From positions 1-37,975 of the forward strand of contig DASZTV010000030.1 in NCBI GenBank assembly GCA_035548125.1: a DNA stretch of 37,975 nt, given 5' to 3'. The position numbers and the translations under genes are program-made. This document shows, in pieces, positions 23,248 to 31,702 of this stretch. The notes under the pieces were generated by a model. The model saw only the letters and a program-made list of their open reading frames with translations, did no database searches and was not told where the DNA came from. The DNA is from DASZTV01 sp035548125. GTDB lineage: Bacteria > Actinomycetota > Actinomycetes > JAFAQI01. Each line of letters starts with the position of its first letter. Position 1 is the first letter of the stretch.

Positions 23248-24746
23248 GCCGCGCCTCTCGCGCCACCCGGGTCGCGGCGATCACCGCCCATCGGATGGGC
23301 CGGTCGGCGGGGTACGCCGCTACGCGTGGCGTCGCGGGCGCGATGAATGCCCGCGGCGGCCGCGCGGTCGCTCGTGGCCTGGTCGGCCCGTGGGATCCGA
23401 CACCACCCGCCGGATCGAGTGACTACCGTGACTTCTCTGGCGTTGCCCGACCGGGTGACATCAACTGCGATGGGTGGCTGCTGCCGCTCGGTCGCTACGT
23501 CCGGCCGAAGCATCCGTGGCAGGCGCGCGAGCCGATTGGGCTGCCGCCGCAAGAGGTCAACCGTCACACGATGGTGCTGGGGCCGACTCGAGCGGGCAAG
23601 ACCGCGGGCCTGATCGCGCCGTGGCTGTTCGAAGCCACACGGGCCGGCTACCACGTGGTCAGCATCGACGTGAAGGGCCACGGCGACCTCGAGAAGGAAG
23701 TCGTCGCCTACCGCGACGCCGTTGCACCGGGCGAACGGTTTGCGCTCTGGCGCTGGACCTACCAGGACCCGTCGCGCTCGATGTCGTGGAACTTCGTCGC
23801 CGACCTGACGTCGGACGCAGCCGTAAACGCCGCGGCCGAGGCGATCTGCGGGCGGCCCCGAGACAACGACCCGAACCGCAACTTCCACCTCCGCGACCTG
23901 AAGTGGGCGAAGGGCTTGCTGGAGCTCGCTCACGACTCCGGTGACCCGCACAACGTCCGGACCCTGCTGGGCCTCCTCGCCGACCAGGATGCGCTGCAGC
24001 ACCTTGTCCGCAGGCACTCTCGGTCTCGCGGCGCTCAGCGCCTCGAGGCGTTATGTCTTCTCGACAGCTACGAGTACGCGAAGGCGACCGAGTTCCTCTC
24101 GACATACTTCGAGGTCCTCAACACACCCGGCTTCGTCGACGTCACGACCGCGCCCCAGGTCACGATGGACCGCCTCGCTTGTGAGTCGGCGGGACTGACG
24201 ATTGTGACGGCGCCGGTCGCGGACAAGGAGCTCGGCGCGACAGCGAGCGGCTTGTTCATCGCCCAATTGCTGGCTCGCCGGCTGTCGTCGTACGCCATGA
24301 ATCAGCCGCCCATGCTGCTCGCACTCGATGAGGCGCCGCGGCTTTTCGACCGGGTCGACCTCGGTGCGCTGCTATCGCTCGCCGCCGGCGCGAACGTGTC
24401 CGTGCTGCTCGGCATCCAGGACATCGCACAGATCCCGGTCGACAACCGCGACGAGATGATCGCCAACTGCGGCACCCTCGTCGTTCTGTCGGGCGCAAAC
24501 CACACCACCACCGAGTACGCCGGCAAACGACTTGGCACCCGGGTACGCCAGACCGCGTCGAGCAGCGACAGCTATGACCGTCGCGGCCGTATCCGGTCGT
24601 ACACCACGGGAAGCGAGCCCGTGCCGGTGCTGGGGCACAACGAGCTGGTTCACCCCCCGACCGGACTCCGCGGCGCGGTCGTGCTCAACAACCGGTTGTC
24701 GATGCGGCCGATCCTGGTGGACCTCACCCGGCCCGACCTCGCCTAG
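23244..24746 (+). CDS. VirD4/TraG-like ATPase without membrane anchor
   Basis: A 500-residue P-loop ATPase. Walker A is GPTRAGKT (residues 113-120), Walker B is MLLALDEAP (Asp362-Glu363), and the helicase-like LLGIQDIAQI follows, all in the order of type IV coupling proteins. Unlike the coupling protein at 29019-30800 it has no N-terminal membrane segments; the first 50 residues are a basic helix. It is the last gene of the TerY-P operon and is coupled to the ParB-like gene. It may be a second DNA motor for conjugation or a defence translocase. Its stop and that of the DA1-like gene on the other strand share the four bases CTAG at 24743-24746. Confidence 0.85.
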   Translation: MSRASRATRVAAITAHRMGRSAGYAATRGVAGAMNARGGRAVARGLVGPWDPTPPAGSSDYRDFSGVARPGDINCDGWLLPLGRYVRPKHPWQAREPIGLPPQEVNRHTMVLGPTRAGKTAGLIAPWLFEATRAGYHVVSIDVKGHGDLEKEVVAYRDAVAPGERFALWRWTYQDPSRSMSWNFVADLTSDAAVNAAAEAICGRPRDNDPNRNFHLRDLKWAKGLLELAHDSGDPHNVRTLLGLLADQDALQHLVRRHSRSRGAQRLEALCLLDSYEYAKATEFLSTYFEVLNTPGFVDVTTAPQVTMDRLACESAGLTIVTAPVADKELGATASGLFIAQLLARRLSSYAMNQPPMLLALDEAPRLFDRVDLGALLSLAAGANVSVLLGIQDIAQIPVDNRDEMIANCGTLVVLSGANHTTTEYAGKRLGTRVRQTASSSDSYDRRGRIRSYTTGSEPVPVLGHNELVHPPTGLRGAVVLNNRLSMRPILVDLTRPDLA

Positions 24747-25468
24747 ACGATCCGTGCGCCGGAGCGTATGCGCCGCACGATCTCGGCGACCGGCTGACCA
24801 TCAACTGCGGATCGCATTAACCGGTACCCGCCCCCGTACACCGGATCGGGGCTCTCACGCATCGACTTCAGCAGCTGCCGGGCGAACGGATTGTCACGGT
24901 GGTGAAGCCACCACGAGCTGATCATCTCGCAAGTGCCCTCCACCTCGGCATGGGTCCGAGGCACGTCTGGGCATCCGGCTAGGAATCCGTGTCCGATCTC
25001 GTGCCCCAACACGCGCTCGAAAAGCAGCTGCGGCAGGCCGGACACGATCTCGATGCGACGGACTGCGTCCACCCCGTTGGCGCGCACGATCCTCGTAAGT
25101 CCGAGCGCCTCGGAGCCGCCTGCCGGCCCGATGGAACTGGGTGGGACCAGGACGACCTGGGCGCGGTTCACAGAAGTAACGTCGAGGCTCGCGTAGAAGC
25201 GCCTAACCGCCGGTACGACGCGCCTCACATCGACCCGGGAGTCGACGGCACCCTGTGAGCAACGGCCGCACCGGATCCGGCCGTCGTGAAGCCGCACCGC
25301 CGGGAGGTCGTGCCGTTCTGCTGGAGACGAGCACGCGAAGCAGGCCACTGACCCAATGCAAGCGCCGCAGAAGACCGCGCCGTACGGATCGAGAAAGCCG
25401 CTCGAAGCCGACCGCGCACAGCGGGCGCATCTACGCCGTGTCACCGAGAGCTGCATCAGATCGCCCAC
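24743..25468 (-). CDS. DA1-like zinc metallopeptidase with LIM-like ribbons
   Basis: A 241-residue protein. Four CxxC pairs (Cys14/17, 34/37, 43/46, 67/70) make a LIM-like double zinc finger. The rest is a gluzincin-type peptidase with HEIGHGF (His156, Glu157, His160), a downstream VEGTCEM segment whose Glu177 should be the third ligand, and the family's ending phrase NPFARQLL...SPDPVYGGGYR. This matches the bacterial relatives of the plant DA1 peptidase, where zinc fingers govern access to the active site. The GTG at 25468 lies 15 bases after the DUF5663-like stop; an ATG at 25456 is the other choice. It ends a three-gene set with a HerA-like ATPase. The substrate is unknown. Confidence 0.85.
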   Translation of the reverse strand: MGDLMQLSVTRRRCARCARSASSGFLDPYGAVFCGACIGSVACFACSSPAERHDLPAVRLHDGRIRCGRCSQGAVDSRVDVRRVVPAVRRFYASLDVTSVNRAQVVLVPPSSIGPAGGSEALGLTRIVRANGVDAVRRIEIVSGLPQLLFERVLGHEIGHGFLAGCPDVPRTHAEVEGTCEMISSWWLHHRDNPFARQLLKSMRESPDPVYGGGYRLMRSAVDGQPVAEIVRRIRSGARIV

Positions 25469-25482
25469 TCGCCGATCCGCCG

Positions 25483-25812
25483 TCAGGCCGACGCCGCCGC
25501 GCGGATGTCCGCTTCGATCTCCGGCATGGCCTCCCGCAACTCATCGCTAAGCACGCCATACTGGTCCTGCACGATCTCCTTGTAGTTCGGAAGGTTCGCT
25601 TCAAGCCACTCGAACGCGCCACGGTCGTCCTTGGCTTCGAAATACGCCTCGAACTCGTCGAGCTGCGTGTTGGTCATCTGGTCCGCTAGCTGCATCCCAG
25701 TGCGCATCTCGAGCGTCTGGTAAGCGAAGCGCAGCAACTCGTTGACGCTATCTGCCGGAAGGTCATCCGACAGCCCAAGGCTCTGTAGCCATGAAAGGTC
25801 GATCTTCAGCAT
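25483..25812 (-). CDS. DUF5663-like small acidic protein
   Basis: The ATG at 25812 lies 2 bases past the stop of the HerA-like gene. The 109 residues are acidic and helical (MLKIDLSWLQSLGLS..., LADQMTNTQLDEFEAYFEAKD, FEWLEANLPNYKEIVQDQYG), in line with the DUF5663 group of unknown function. The longer open frame upstream overlaps the ATPase gene and is not used. It sits between a DNA motor and a peptidase, so it could be an adaptor, or the peptidase's target. That is inference. Confidence 0.7.
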   Translation of the reverse strand: MLKIDLSWLQSLGLSDDLPADSVNELLRFAYQTLEMRTGMQLADQMTNTQLDEFEAYFEAKDDRGAFEWLEANLPNYKEIVQDQYGVLSDELREAMPEIEADIRAAASA

Positions 25813-25814
25813 GA

Positions 25815-28307
25815 TCAGTTGCCGTCCTTCGTTCGGTCCGTTGCGCTGGCTGCGGAGAACCGCCGCCAGGAGTCGACTAGCCCGCCGCCCCCAGGTCGAG
25901 ACCCGGTCGCCGAGCGCGACGTCGGCAGGTCGGAGACGGTCACGGCGCGGTCCTCCTCGTCCTCGGCACATTCGTCGTCATCTCCTTCTCGGAGCCATTC
26001 CGGTTCCCCGGCCGCGCCATCCAGTGCGGTGAGGTCGAGCAGCGGCGGTTCAGGTACCTCGTCGTACGGCGCGAGGACGACCGTCGTCGCGGGGTGCTGC
26101 AGCACTTTGACGGCGGCGGTGAGGTCGGGCAGGTTCTGGAGTTCCGCTGCAGGAACGCCGAGCACCTGCGCGAGGCGCTCGGCGCTGTCGGGGCTCTGCC
26201 GGAAGGCGAACAGCGTTGCTGCACCACAGGCGGCATCAGCGAGCTCCGAGTCGAGCGTGGCGAGGCTCTGGCTGGCCAGGTGCACCGACGCTGAGAACTT
26301 CCTCCCCTCCGTGAGGATTCGCGTTAGACCCGGGACCGGGAACCGCTGTGCCTCATCGACGTAGATGTTCAGGTCGGAGTCCCGCGGAGTTGACATTGCT
26401 GCGTGGAGGACGCCCGCGAGCACGAGGTGCCCGAACAGTGCCGCGTCCTGCGCGGGTAGACCCGAGAGGTCGACCAGCAGGCTCGAGCCCTCACGCAACA
26501 GCGCCGGCCCGGTGAGCCCGCGCCGCGGTGTGGAGAGCAGTTGGCCGAGGGAGCCCTCGGAGATGCCGGCAAACTTGCTGACCACCCAGTCGAGGACGCT
26601 GATGCCATCCGTGCCACTGCCGTGCGCGCGCAGCAGCGCTTGCCGCACCGGAACGGGGATGCTGGGGTGCCGCACCTTCTTGGCCAGCATCTGCGGGTCG
26701 ATGAACCAGACGAGCGCCGTACCGAGGTGCACGCCGTGGGCGGCAGCCATGGTGACGATCGCGCGCGCCAGCTGGTCGAAGCGGGGCCCAGTCCAATCCT
26801 TCGGGATGCTCGACCGCACGGCCGCAACGAACTCCCCGATCGAGGCGATCGCCAGTTCGTGGGCCGCCCGGTCGAACGCGATGTCGGAGGGCAGCGCCTC
26901 GAACGGCCGCCAGCCAGTCGTGCCGCCGCTGAGAGCGATGACGTGAACGCTTGCCGTGATCGTCTCCGCCGCGATGTGGCCGCGCAGCCGGCCTACCGCC
27001 GTGCCATGCGGGTCGATGAACACGATCGGCCGGCCCTCTCGCAGGTCGGTGAGTGCAGCCTTGACCATCCGGGTGCTCTTCCCCGAGCCGGTTGTGCCGA
27101 TGTAGAGCCCGTGGCGGCGAGCGGCTTCGCGTGGGAGGTGAACCGCGTCGCCGTCCGGGGTGAGCCCGATAAACGCGCCGTCACGCAGCGCTTCGGGAAC
27201 GGGGCGGCTGTGCACGATGTGGTTGCTCGTCCCCGGCAGGCCGGACGAGTCGGGCGCGGGAAGTCCGAAGGGCAGCTCGGCCAGCGTGACAAGGTCGCGC
27301 AACTCGCGCTCGCCGGTGCCACCGTGCAGCGGCAGGCCCTTCGACAGCGCGTCCAGCAGACCGTCGGGTCGAACGTCGACGTCGAAGCCACCGAGCATGA
27401 TCGTGTTCGCCGCGACGGCCGCGACCTCGCCCTGGTGGACGATGTCGGCATCGCTGGTGAATGCACCCGCGATCGTGCGTTGCGCGATCGGCGGTACCGG
27501 CTCGCTCGAGATGTAGGCGAGCTCGCAGGCGAAGGCGAGGGACGAGAAGCTCTCGATGAGGTCATGGGCGGTACGCCGGGCGCGCTCGAGCCGAAGCCGT
27601 GGCGCGACGGTGCTATCGCTGGTCAGCAGCGGTGACTCGTCGAGCGAGTCACCGAGTGCTCGCGCCGCGATGGACCGGTCTAGCAGGGTCGCTGCGCGCT
27701 GCAACATGGTGTGATCGAGGACATCGAGCGAGGTCGGCAGCGCGGTAACGCGAACGGTGGCGTCGGCTCCCGACATCGACAGCATGCGCATCGCAGCGAG
27801 CCAGGGGTTCGGCATCCGGTGGAATCGGGAGACGATGTCGACCCGCTCTTCCGCGACGCCGAGATAGATCGGAATTACGTGTTGGCGGATCACGCCGTGG
27901 TCGACGGCGTTCGTCAGTGGGGCCTGCAGGACCTCGGTCGGGTCGACTTCTGTCAACGCGAGAGGAAGGTCGGTAGCGGCCGCGAGGAAGGTGCGCACCA
28001 TTGTCCGCGCAGCGCGCAGGTCCGAGGTGGTCGAGCCCTCGCTGCCGACGCAGCCGATGGCCAACTCGGCGACGACGGTGCCGCCGGTCCGGCGTACCTG
28101 GCTGACGAGCACGGTGCGGCCGGCATCCGAGAGCGCCTGTGCCAGTAGCCGGGTGCGGTGGTGCAACAGAGTCGCCGAGGTTGAGTTCTCGAGGCAAGCG
28201 GCACCGGTGACCCGCCAGGCTGCCCAGGAGATCTCCTCGGCGAGCGGGTGCAGCGCCGAGCCTGGTGCCGGGGTCACCGGCACCGTGAGCTCGGGGTTCG
28301 AAAGCAT
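25815..28307 (-). CDS. HerA/TraC-like DNA translocase ATPase
   Basis: An 830-residue ATPase. The first 380 residues are a large helical and strand region without a name; then Walker A GTTGSGKST (about 402-410) directly after RRHGLYI, and Walker B NIYVDEAQRF near 650, followed by SQSLATLDSEL, a sensor-like segment. The order matches HerA/FtsK-type hexameric pumps and the DUF87 group common in mobile elements. The Asp/Glu-rich tail (about 775-795) is disordered. The ATG at 28307 is preceded by AGGAG, which is locked in a hairpin (28315-28338). No membrane segments are seen, so it is probably cytosolic. It could power DNA handling in conjugation or in an anti-invader system. Confidence 0.85.
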   Translation of the reverse strand: MLSNPELTVPVTPAPGSALHPLAEEISWAAWRVTGAACLENSTSATLLHHRTRLLAQALSDAGRTVLVSQVRRTGGTVVAELAIGCVGSEGSTTSDLRAARTMVRTFLAAATDLPLALTEVDPTEVLQAPLTNAVDHGVIRQHVIPIYLGVAEERVDIVSRFHRMPNPWLAAMRMLSMSGADATVRVTALPTSLDVLDHTMLQRAATLLDRSIAARALGDSLDESPLLTSDSTVAPRLRLERARRTAHDLIESFSSLAFACELAYISSEPVPPIAQRTIAGAFTSDADIVHQGEVAAVAANTIMLGGFDVDVRPDGLLDALSKGLPLHGGTGERELRDLVTLAELPFGLPAPDSSGLPGTSNHIVHSRPVPEALRDGAFIGLTPDGDAVHLPREAARRHGLYIGTTGSGKSTRMVKAALTDLREGRPIVFIDPHGTAVGRLRGHIAAETITASVHVIALSGGTTGWRPFEALPSDIAFDRAAHELAIASIGEFVAAVRSSIPKDWTGPRFDQLARAIVTMAAAHGVHLGTALVWFIDPQMLAKKVRHPSIPVPVRQALLRAHGSGTDGISVLDWVVSKFAGISEGSLGQLLSTPRRGLTGPALLREGSSLLVDLSGLPAQDAALFGHLVLAGVLHAAMSTPRDSDLNIYVDEAQRFPVPGLTRILTEGRKFSASVHLASQSLATLDSELADAACGAATLFAFRQSPDSAERLAQVLGVPAAELQNLPDLTAAVKVLQHPATTVVLAPYDEVPEPPLLDLTALDGAAGEPEWLREGDDDECAEDEEDRAVTVSDLPTSRSATGSRPGGGGLVDSWRRFSAASATDRTKDGN

Positions 28308-28314
28308 GGTTGCT

Positions 28315-28338
28315 CTCCTCTCTGATAAGAGAGAGGAG
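28315..28338 (-). promoter_or_regulatory. Hairpin masking the ribosome site of the HerA-like gene
   Basis: On the minus strand, CTCCTCTCT and AGAGAGGAG form a perfect 9-bp stem with loop CTTATC. The second arm contains the Shine-Dalgarno and ends 7 bases before the ATG at 28307. Folded RNA would hide the ribosome site, so translation may need an opening signal such as a protein, a small RNA or temperature. Confidence 0.6.
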
Positions 28339-28425
28339 GTCTAAACGGCCGGCCTGACAACAGAACGTCCGGGGAACCAGGTCTGCGCCGTGCACGCCTG
28401 CGCGGGAGGTAGTCGGTGGCTGGTC

Positions 28426-29022
28426 TCAGGTTACGAGTCGTCCACGATCCTCGTCGGCGCATCGTCGGCAACGATCTTTAGTCGCCCCACTTGGGTTGGT
28501 AACTCGGACCACAATGTCGGCTTGCACGAACATCAGCCGCTCGTCGTATGTCGCCGCCGAGAGCGGCGCCGGATCATCGTCGCGGTGCGTGCCGGCGGCG
28601 CATCCGTAACGGTCCCAGGCGTGCATGCGCGCAATGCTGCTGGCGAGCTGCGCGAGCCAATGACACGCATCGGAGGGCTGAGCGTTCGGCGCGAGGTAGC
28701 TGTCAGTCCATGCGGCGCGAAGGCCGTCAAGTTCGTCCACAAGCGCGGCATGCCGGTACCAGCAGGCAGGAACGGCGTCATCGAGGCTGTATCGCGGGAT
28801 TAGCCAGTCCACCCATGTGATGAGGGTGTCCCAGGCATCGGCGGCTTCCTGGGCGGTCAAGGCGTGCCAGACGTGCGCACGTGCGGCCGATTTCCTGGAC
28901 GCGACCCGTGGCGATACGTCCGTCGACTGGTTGGGGGAGTCGAGACCACCGACTGCGATGAGGTAGTCGATGTCGTCGCGAAGGCGGCCGACCTCCGCGC
29001 GCAGCTCGGACATCTCCGTCAC
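28426..29022 (-). CDS. DUF4913-like protein of the transfer operon
   Basis: A 198-residue protein. The GTG at 29022 overlaps the coupling protein stop (GTGA) and has GGGAGG upstream, which decides the start over an ATG at 29013. After a coiled-coil start (MSELRAEVGRLRDDI) comes a Trp-rich domain (LITWVDWLIPRY, VPACWYRHAALVDEL) as in DUF4913-type proteins that accompany TraG genes in actinobacterial elements. The function is unknown; an accessory of the coupling protein is likely. It is the last gene of the transfer operon; a 118-base gap follows. Confidence 0.75.
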   Translation of the reverse strand: MTEMSELRAEVGRLRDDIDYLIAVGGLDSPNQSTDVSPRVASRKSAARAHVWHALTAQEAADAWDTLITWVDWLIPRYSLDDAVPACWYRHAALVDELDGLRAAWTDSYLAPNAQPSDACHWLAQLASSIARMHAWDRYGCAAGTHRDDDPAPLSAATYDERLMFVQADIVVRVTNPSGATKDRCRRCADEDRGRLVT

Positions 29023-30800
29023 GATGGCCTCCCGCAACCGCCTGGCACTCGATCCGACTTCGGCCCGATCGCCATGCGAATGGCAGAGGCGTGGGGACCG
29101 TCCCACCAAGGGCAAAGCCGAGCCTCGACCGGCCGGGCGTTGCGCGCGAGAACAATCGCGTGACCAGGGCGCAGGGTCCGAAGCGCGTCGACCGGCAAGA
29201 CTGGGAGGCGTCGCGGCCCGACCGAGGTCGATGCTCCGCCCGCACCGCGGGTGCGCGTGCGTACCGGCTCGTCGATCTCACCTACGAGCTGGCTAATGCG
29301 GTGCAGGTCCTCGGCGTGAGCGAGGCCGCCGAGGATGACCTTGGTGGTGGCCGCGTCCCACATCGCATCGGCACCCGCCTGGCCCCAGCGTGCACGGGCC
29401 TGCGCAAGGGACTGCAGGACGCAGACGGTCGTGATACCGGACCCGCCGCCGTCTGCAAGCAAGTTCGGGAGCGACGGGATCGGGGCGATGTTGGCCGCCT
29501 CATCGAGCAGCACTGTCAGCGGCGGATCCAATCGGCCGTCGACCGCGCCGGCGCCAGCGGTGCGCGCGGCATCGATCAGAGCCTCGACGAGCGCGGTGAC
29601 GAGCGGTGCGACCGTGAGTTGCGCACCAGTAGTGCCGAGCAGGTAGAGAGTGCCGCGGCCCGCCAGGAAGCTCGCGGGGTCGAAGCCCTCGCCCTCCTCG
29701 GGTGAGCAGCTCTCAAGCACCCGCGGGTCGGCAAGCGCGTCCACTGCACGCCGCACGCCGGCCCACACCGAGTCGCGCTGCCGGGGATCGGCGGCGGCCT
29801 GCGCGGCGAGCTCGTCTGCCCACCCTGGGGCCGCATCTGGGTGCCGGCGCAGGATCCGTACCGGCGTCGGGTCGGAGGGGCGACTGGTCCACCCGACGAC
29901 GTCGCGCATGGTGTGGTGTTCCAGTGCCGCGGCGTGCAGATAGCAGCGCAGCACTGCCTGCGTCATGCCGTCCCAGAACGCGGCGTCCGTGACTGTTGCC
30001 GGGGACAGCTGCGCGCCTGCCGTCAGAGCCCGGGCGCGGGTGATTGCGGTGAGTGGGTTGGCGCAGCCGGAGTGCGGCGCCCAGCGGAGCCGGGGTACCT
30101 GCTCACCGGCGAGATGCTGCGGGTCGAACACCGCCACTGGTCCGTGCTGCGCACGCAACGGCAGGGTGTGGCGCAGCGTGTCGGGGCGCGTCGCCGTGAC
30201 GAGCGCGGCGCCGGGAGCGTCGATGGTCTGCGGAATGATGAGGTGCACGCCTTTGCCGGAACGTGGCGGTCCTAGGTAGAGGTAGGAGTCCTCGGTGGCG
30301 CCGAACAGGTGCTGCCGGCTGCGTACGTCGACACCGAGTGCAACCGTTGCTCCGCCTTTCGTCGCGCGGCGCTGGTTGTCGCGGCCTCGGGCGCGTGCGG
30401 CACGGGCGGACAGCGCGCGACGGACCTCGGAAGACGATGCGTAGCCGCGCCGAGACGACACCCGAATCCGGGTCGCAAGGCGTAGAGCGGCGGCTCCGAC
30501 CAGTGCGACGGCCGGGATGTCGACGGCCACGGCGAGGTACATCCCGACCGGACCGGGCATCAGGCGCTGCGATGTGGGCGGGAACCCCTGCCGTGGGTCG
30601 CCGGTGAAGTGACGCCATGCGATCAACCCGCGCAGTCCGCCGGTGAAATCGAGGTGGGCGAGGTGACCCGCCAGCGCGGCCGAAGTCTCCGCGATCAGCC
30701 AGCCCGATGCGGCGAGCAGAACGGCGACACCGAGTCCTGCGGCGACGACGATCTCGATCGGGTGCGCCTCGGGGAACCGTTCGTGGCCGGCGCCGGTCAT
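29019..30800 (-). CDS. VirD4/TraG-type coupling protein
   Basis: A 593-residue type IV coupling ATPase that would bring DNA to the transfer channel. There are two N-terminal membrane segments (about 17-37 and 86-108), Walker A GPPRSGKG (177-184), Walker B LTVLLDEAANI (about 418-428), the ITTVCVLQSLAQARARWG sensor stretch, and GHAIVLARNARPVE near the end. The ATG at 30800 overlaps the wall-hydrolase stop by 4 bases. It is the membrane-anchored counterpart of the soluble ATPase at 23244. All motor motifs are intact. Confidence 0.9.
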   Translation of the reverse strand: MTGAGHERFPEAHPIEIVVAAGLGVAVLLAASGWLIAETSAALAGHLAHLDFTGGLRGLIAWRHFTGDPRQGFPPTSQRLMPGPVGMYLAVAVDIPAVALVGAAALRLATRIRVSSRRGYASSSEVRRALSARAARARGRDNQRRATKGGATVALGVDVRSRQHLFGATEDSYLYLGPPRSGKGVHLIIPQTIDAPGAALVTATRPDTLRHTLPLRAQHGPVAVFDPQHLAGEQVPRLRWAPHSGCANPLTAITRARALTAGAQLSPATVTDAAFWDGMTQAVLRCYLHAAALEHHTMRDVVGWTSRPSDPTPVRILRRHPDAAPGWADELAAQAAADPRQRDSVWAGVRRAVDALADPRVLESCSPEEGEGFDPASFLAGRGTLYLLGTTGAQLTVAPLVTALVEALIDAARTAGAGAVDGRLDPPLTVLLDEAANIAPIPSLPNLLADGGGSGITTVCVLQSLAQARARWGQAGADAMWDAATTKVILGGLAHAEDLHRISQLVGEIDEPVRTRTRGAGGASTSVGPRRLPVLPVDALRTLRPGHAIVLARNARPVEARLCPWWDGPHASAIRMAIGPKSDRVPGGCGRPS

Positions 30801-31702
30801 GACGCGACCGGCCGCGTAGCGCCGACGAACCAGCCGGGGGAGAGGTCGACGGCTTCAACCCGGACGACCGCACCGGTATGGGGTGCGTCGACCATCCGCC
30901 CGTCACCGAGCGCGATCCCGACATGCTCGACGCCGCGCGGTCCAGAGCCGAAGAACACCAGGTCGCCGGGAAGCAAGCTCGTCGGATCAGTGAGGTGGAC
31001 GGTTGCGTCGTATTGATCCTGCGCGGTACGCGGCAGTGCGAGTCCGGCCCGGGCGTAGGCGAACTGCACGAGGCCGGAGCAGTCGAACCCGCCCGCTCCC
31101 TCGCCGCCCCATAGATAAGGAGTGCCAATCTCCTCGAGCGCTGCTCGCACTGCTGCTTCGGCGACGGGCGATTCCCCTTCTGTGATGCCGTAGCTCGCGG
31201 CCGTGGCAAGCACCGCGGCGGCGTACCCGGCGGATGCCGTCTGGCAGGTGGCGCCGGTGTTGCCGCAGTTGTAGGCGACGAGCGCGTCGTGCGCGTTGTG
31301 GGTCACGCCGAGTGCACACAGGTAGTCGGCGGCAGCAGGGATTGCATCCGCCGGATCGCGTGTGTCCTTGCGGCCGTCACCGTCACCGTCTACACCCCAG
31401 CGCTGCCAAGTGGCCGGTTCGAACTGCATCGGCCCGATCGCCCCGGTCACTGAGGTCGCCGCGTCGCGACCGTGGTCGGACTCGATCCGCCCGACCCCGG
31501 CGAGGGTCGTCCACGGCATCGGGCAGCGTCCGGCGGCAGCTTGGTACAGCGCGAGATACGCCGTCGGGATGTCGCTCACCGCGGCAGCAGTCGGGGTGAG
31601 TATGGCGGGGGCGAGTGCCTGCATTCCGACCGCGACGAGCCCGAGTAGTCCAGTCCCGGCTGCGGCCAATCCCCCGGCAGCCTTCGCGACGATGCCCGTC
31701 AC
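30797..31702 (-). CDS. Lytic transglycosylase-NlpC/P60 cell wall hydrolase
   Basis: A 301-residue protein that would open peptidoglycan for the transfer channel. A membrane segment lies at about 4-35. A lysozyme-like SLT domain follows with catalytic Glu74 in GRIESDHG, then GPMQFEPATW. After a linker comes an NlpC/P60 peptidase with Cys208 in FDCSGL, His260 in EHVGIAL and His275 in DAPHTG. Both catalytic sets are complete. The GTG at 31702 overlaps the upstream stop by 4 bases, so the open frame beyond it is not used. This two-enzyme design is the VirB1-like component of Gram-positive conjugation systems. Confidence 0.92.
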   Translation of the reverse strand: MTGIVAKAAGGLAAAGTGLLGLVAVGMQALAPAILTPTAAAVSDIPTAYLALYQAAAGRCPMPWTTLAGVGRIESDHGRDAATSVTGAIGPMQFEPATWQRWGVDGDGDGRKDTRDPADAIPAAADYLCALGVTHNAHDALVAYNCGNTGATCQTASAGYAAAVLATAASYGITEGESPVAEAAVRAALEEIGTPYLWGGEGAGGFDCSGLVQFAYARAGLALPRTAQDQYDATVHLTDPTSLLPGDLVFFGSGPRGVEHVGIALGDGRMVDAPHTGAVVRVEAVDLSPGWFVGATRPVAS

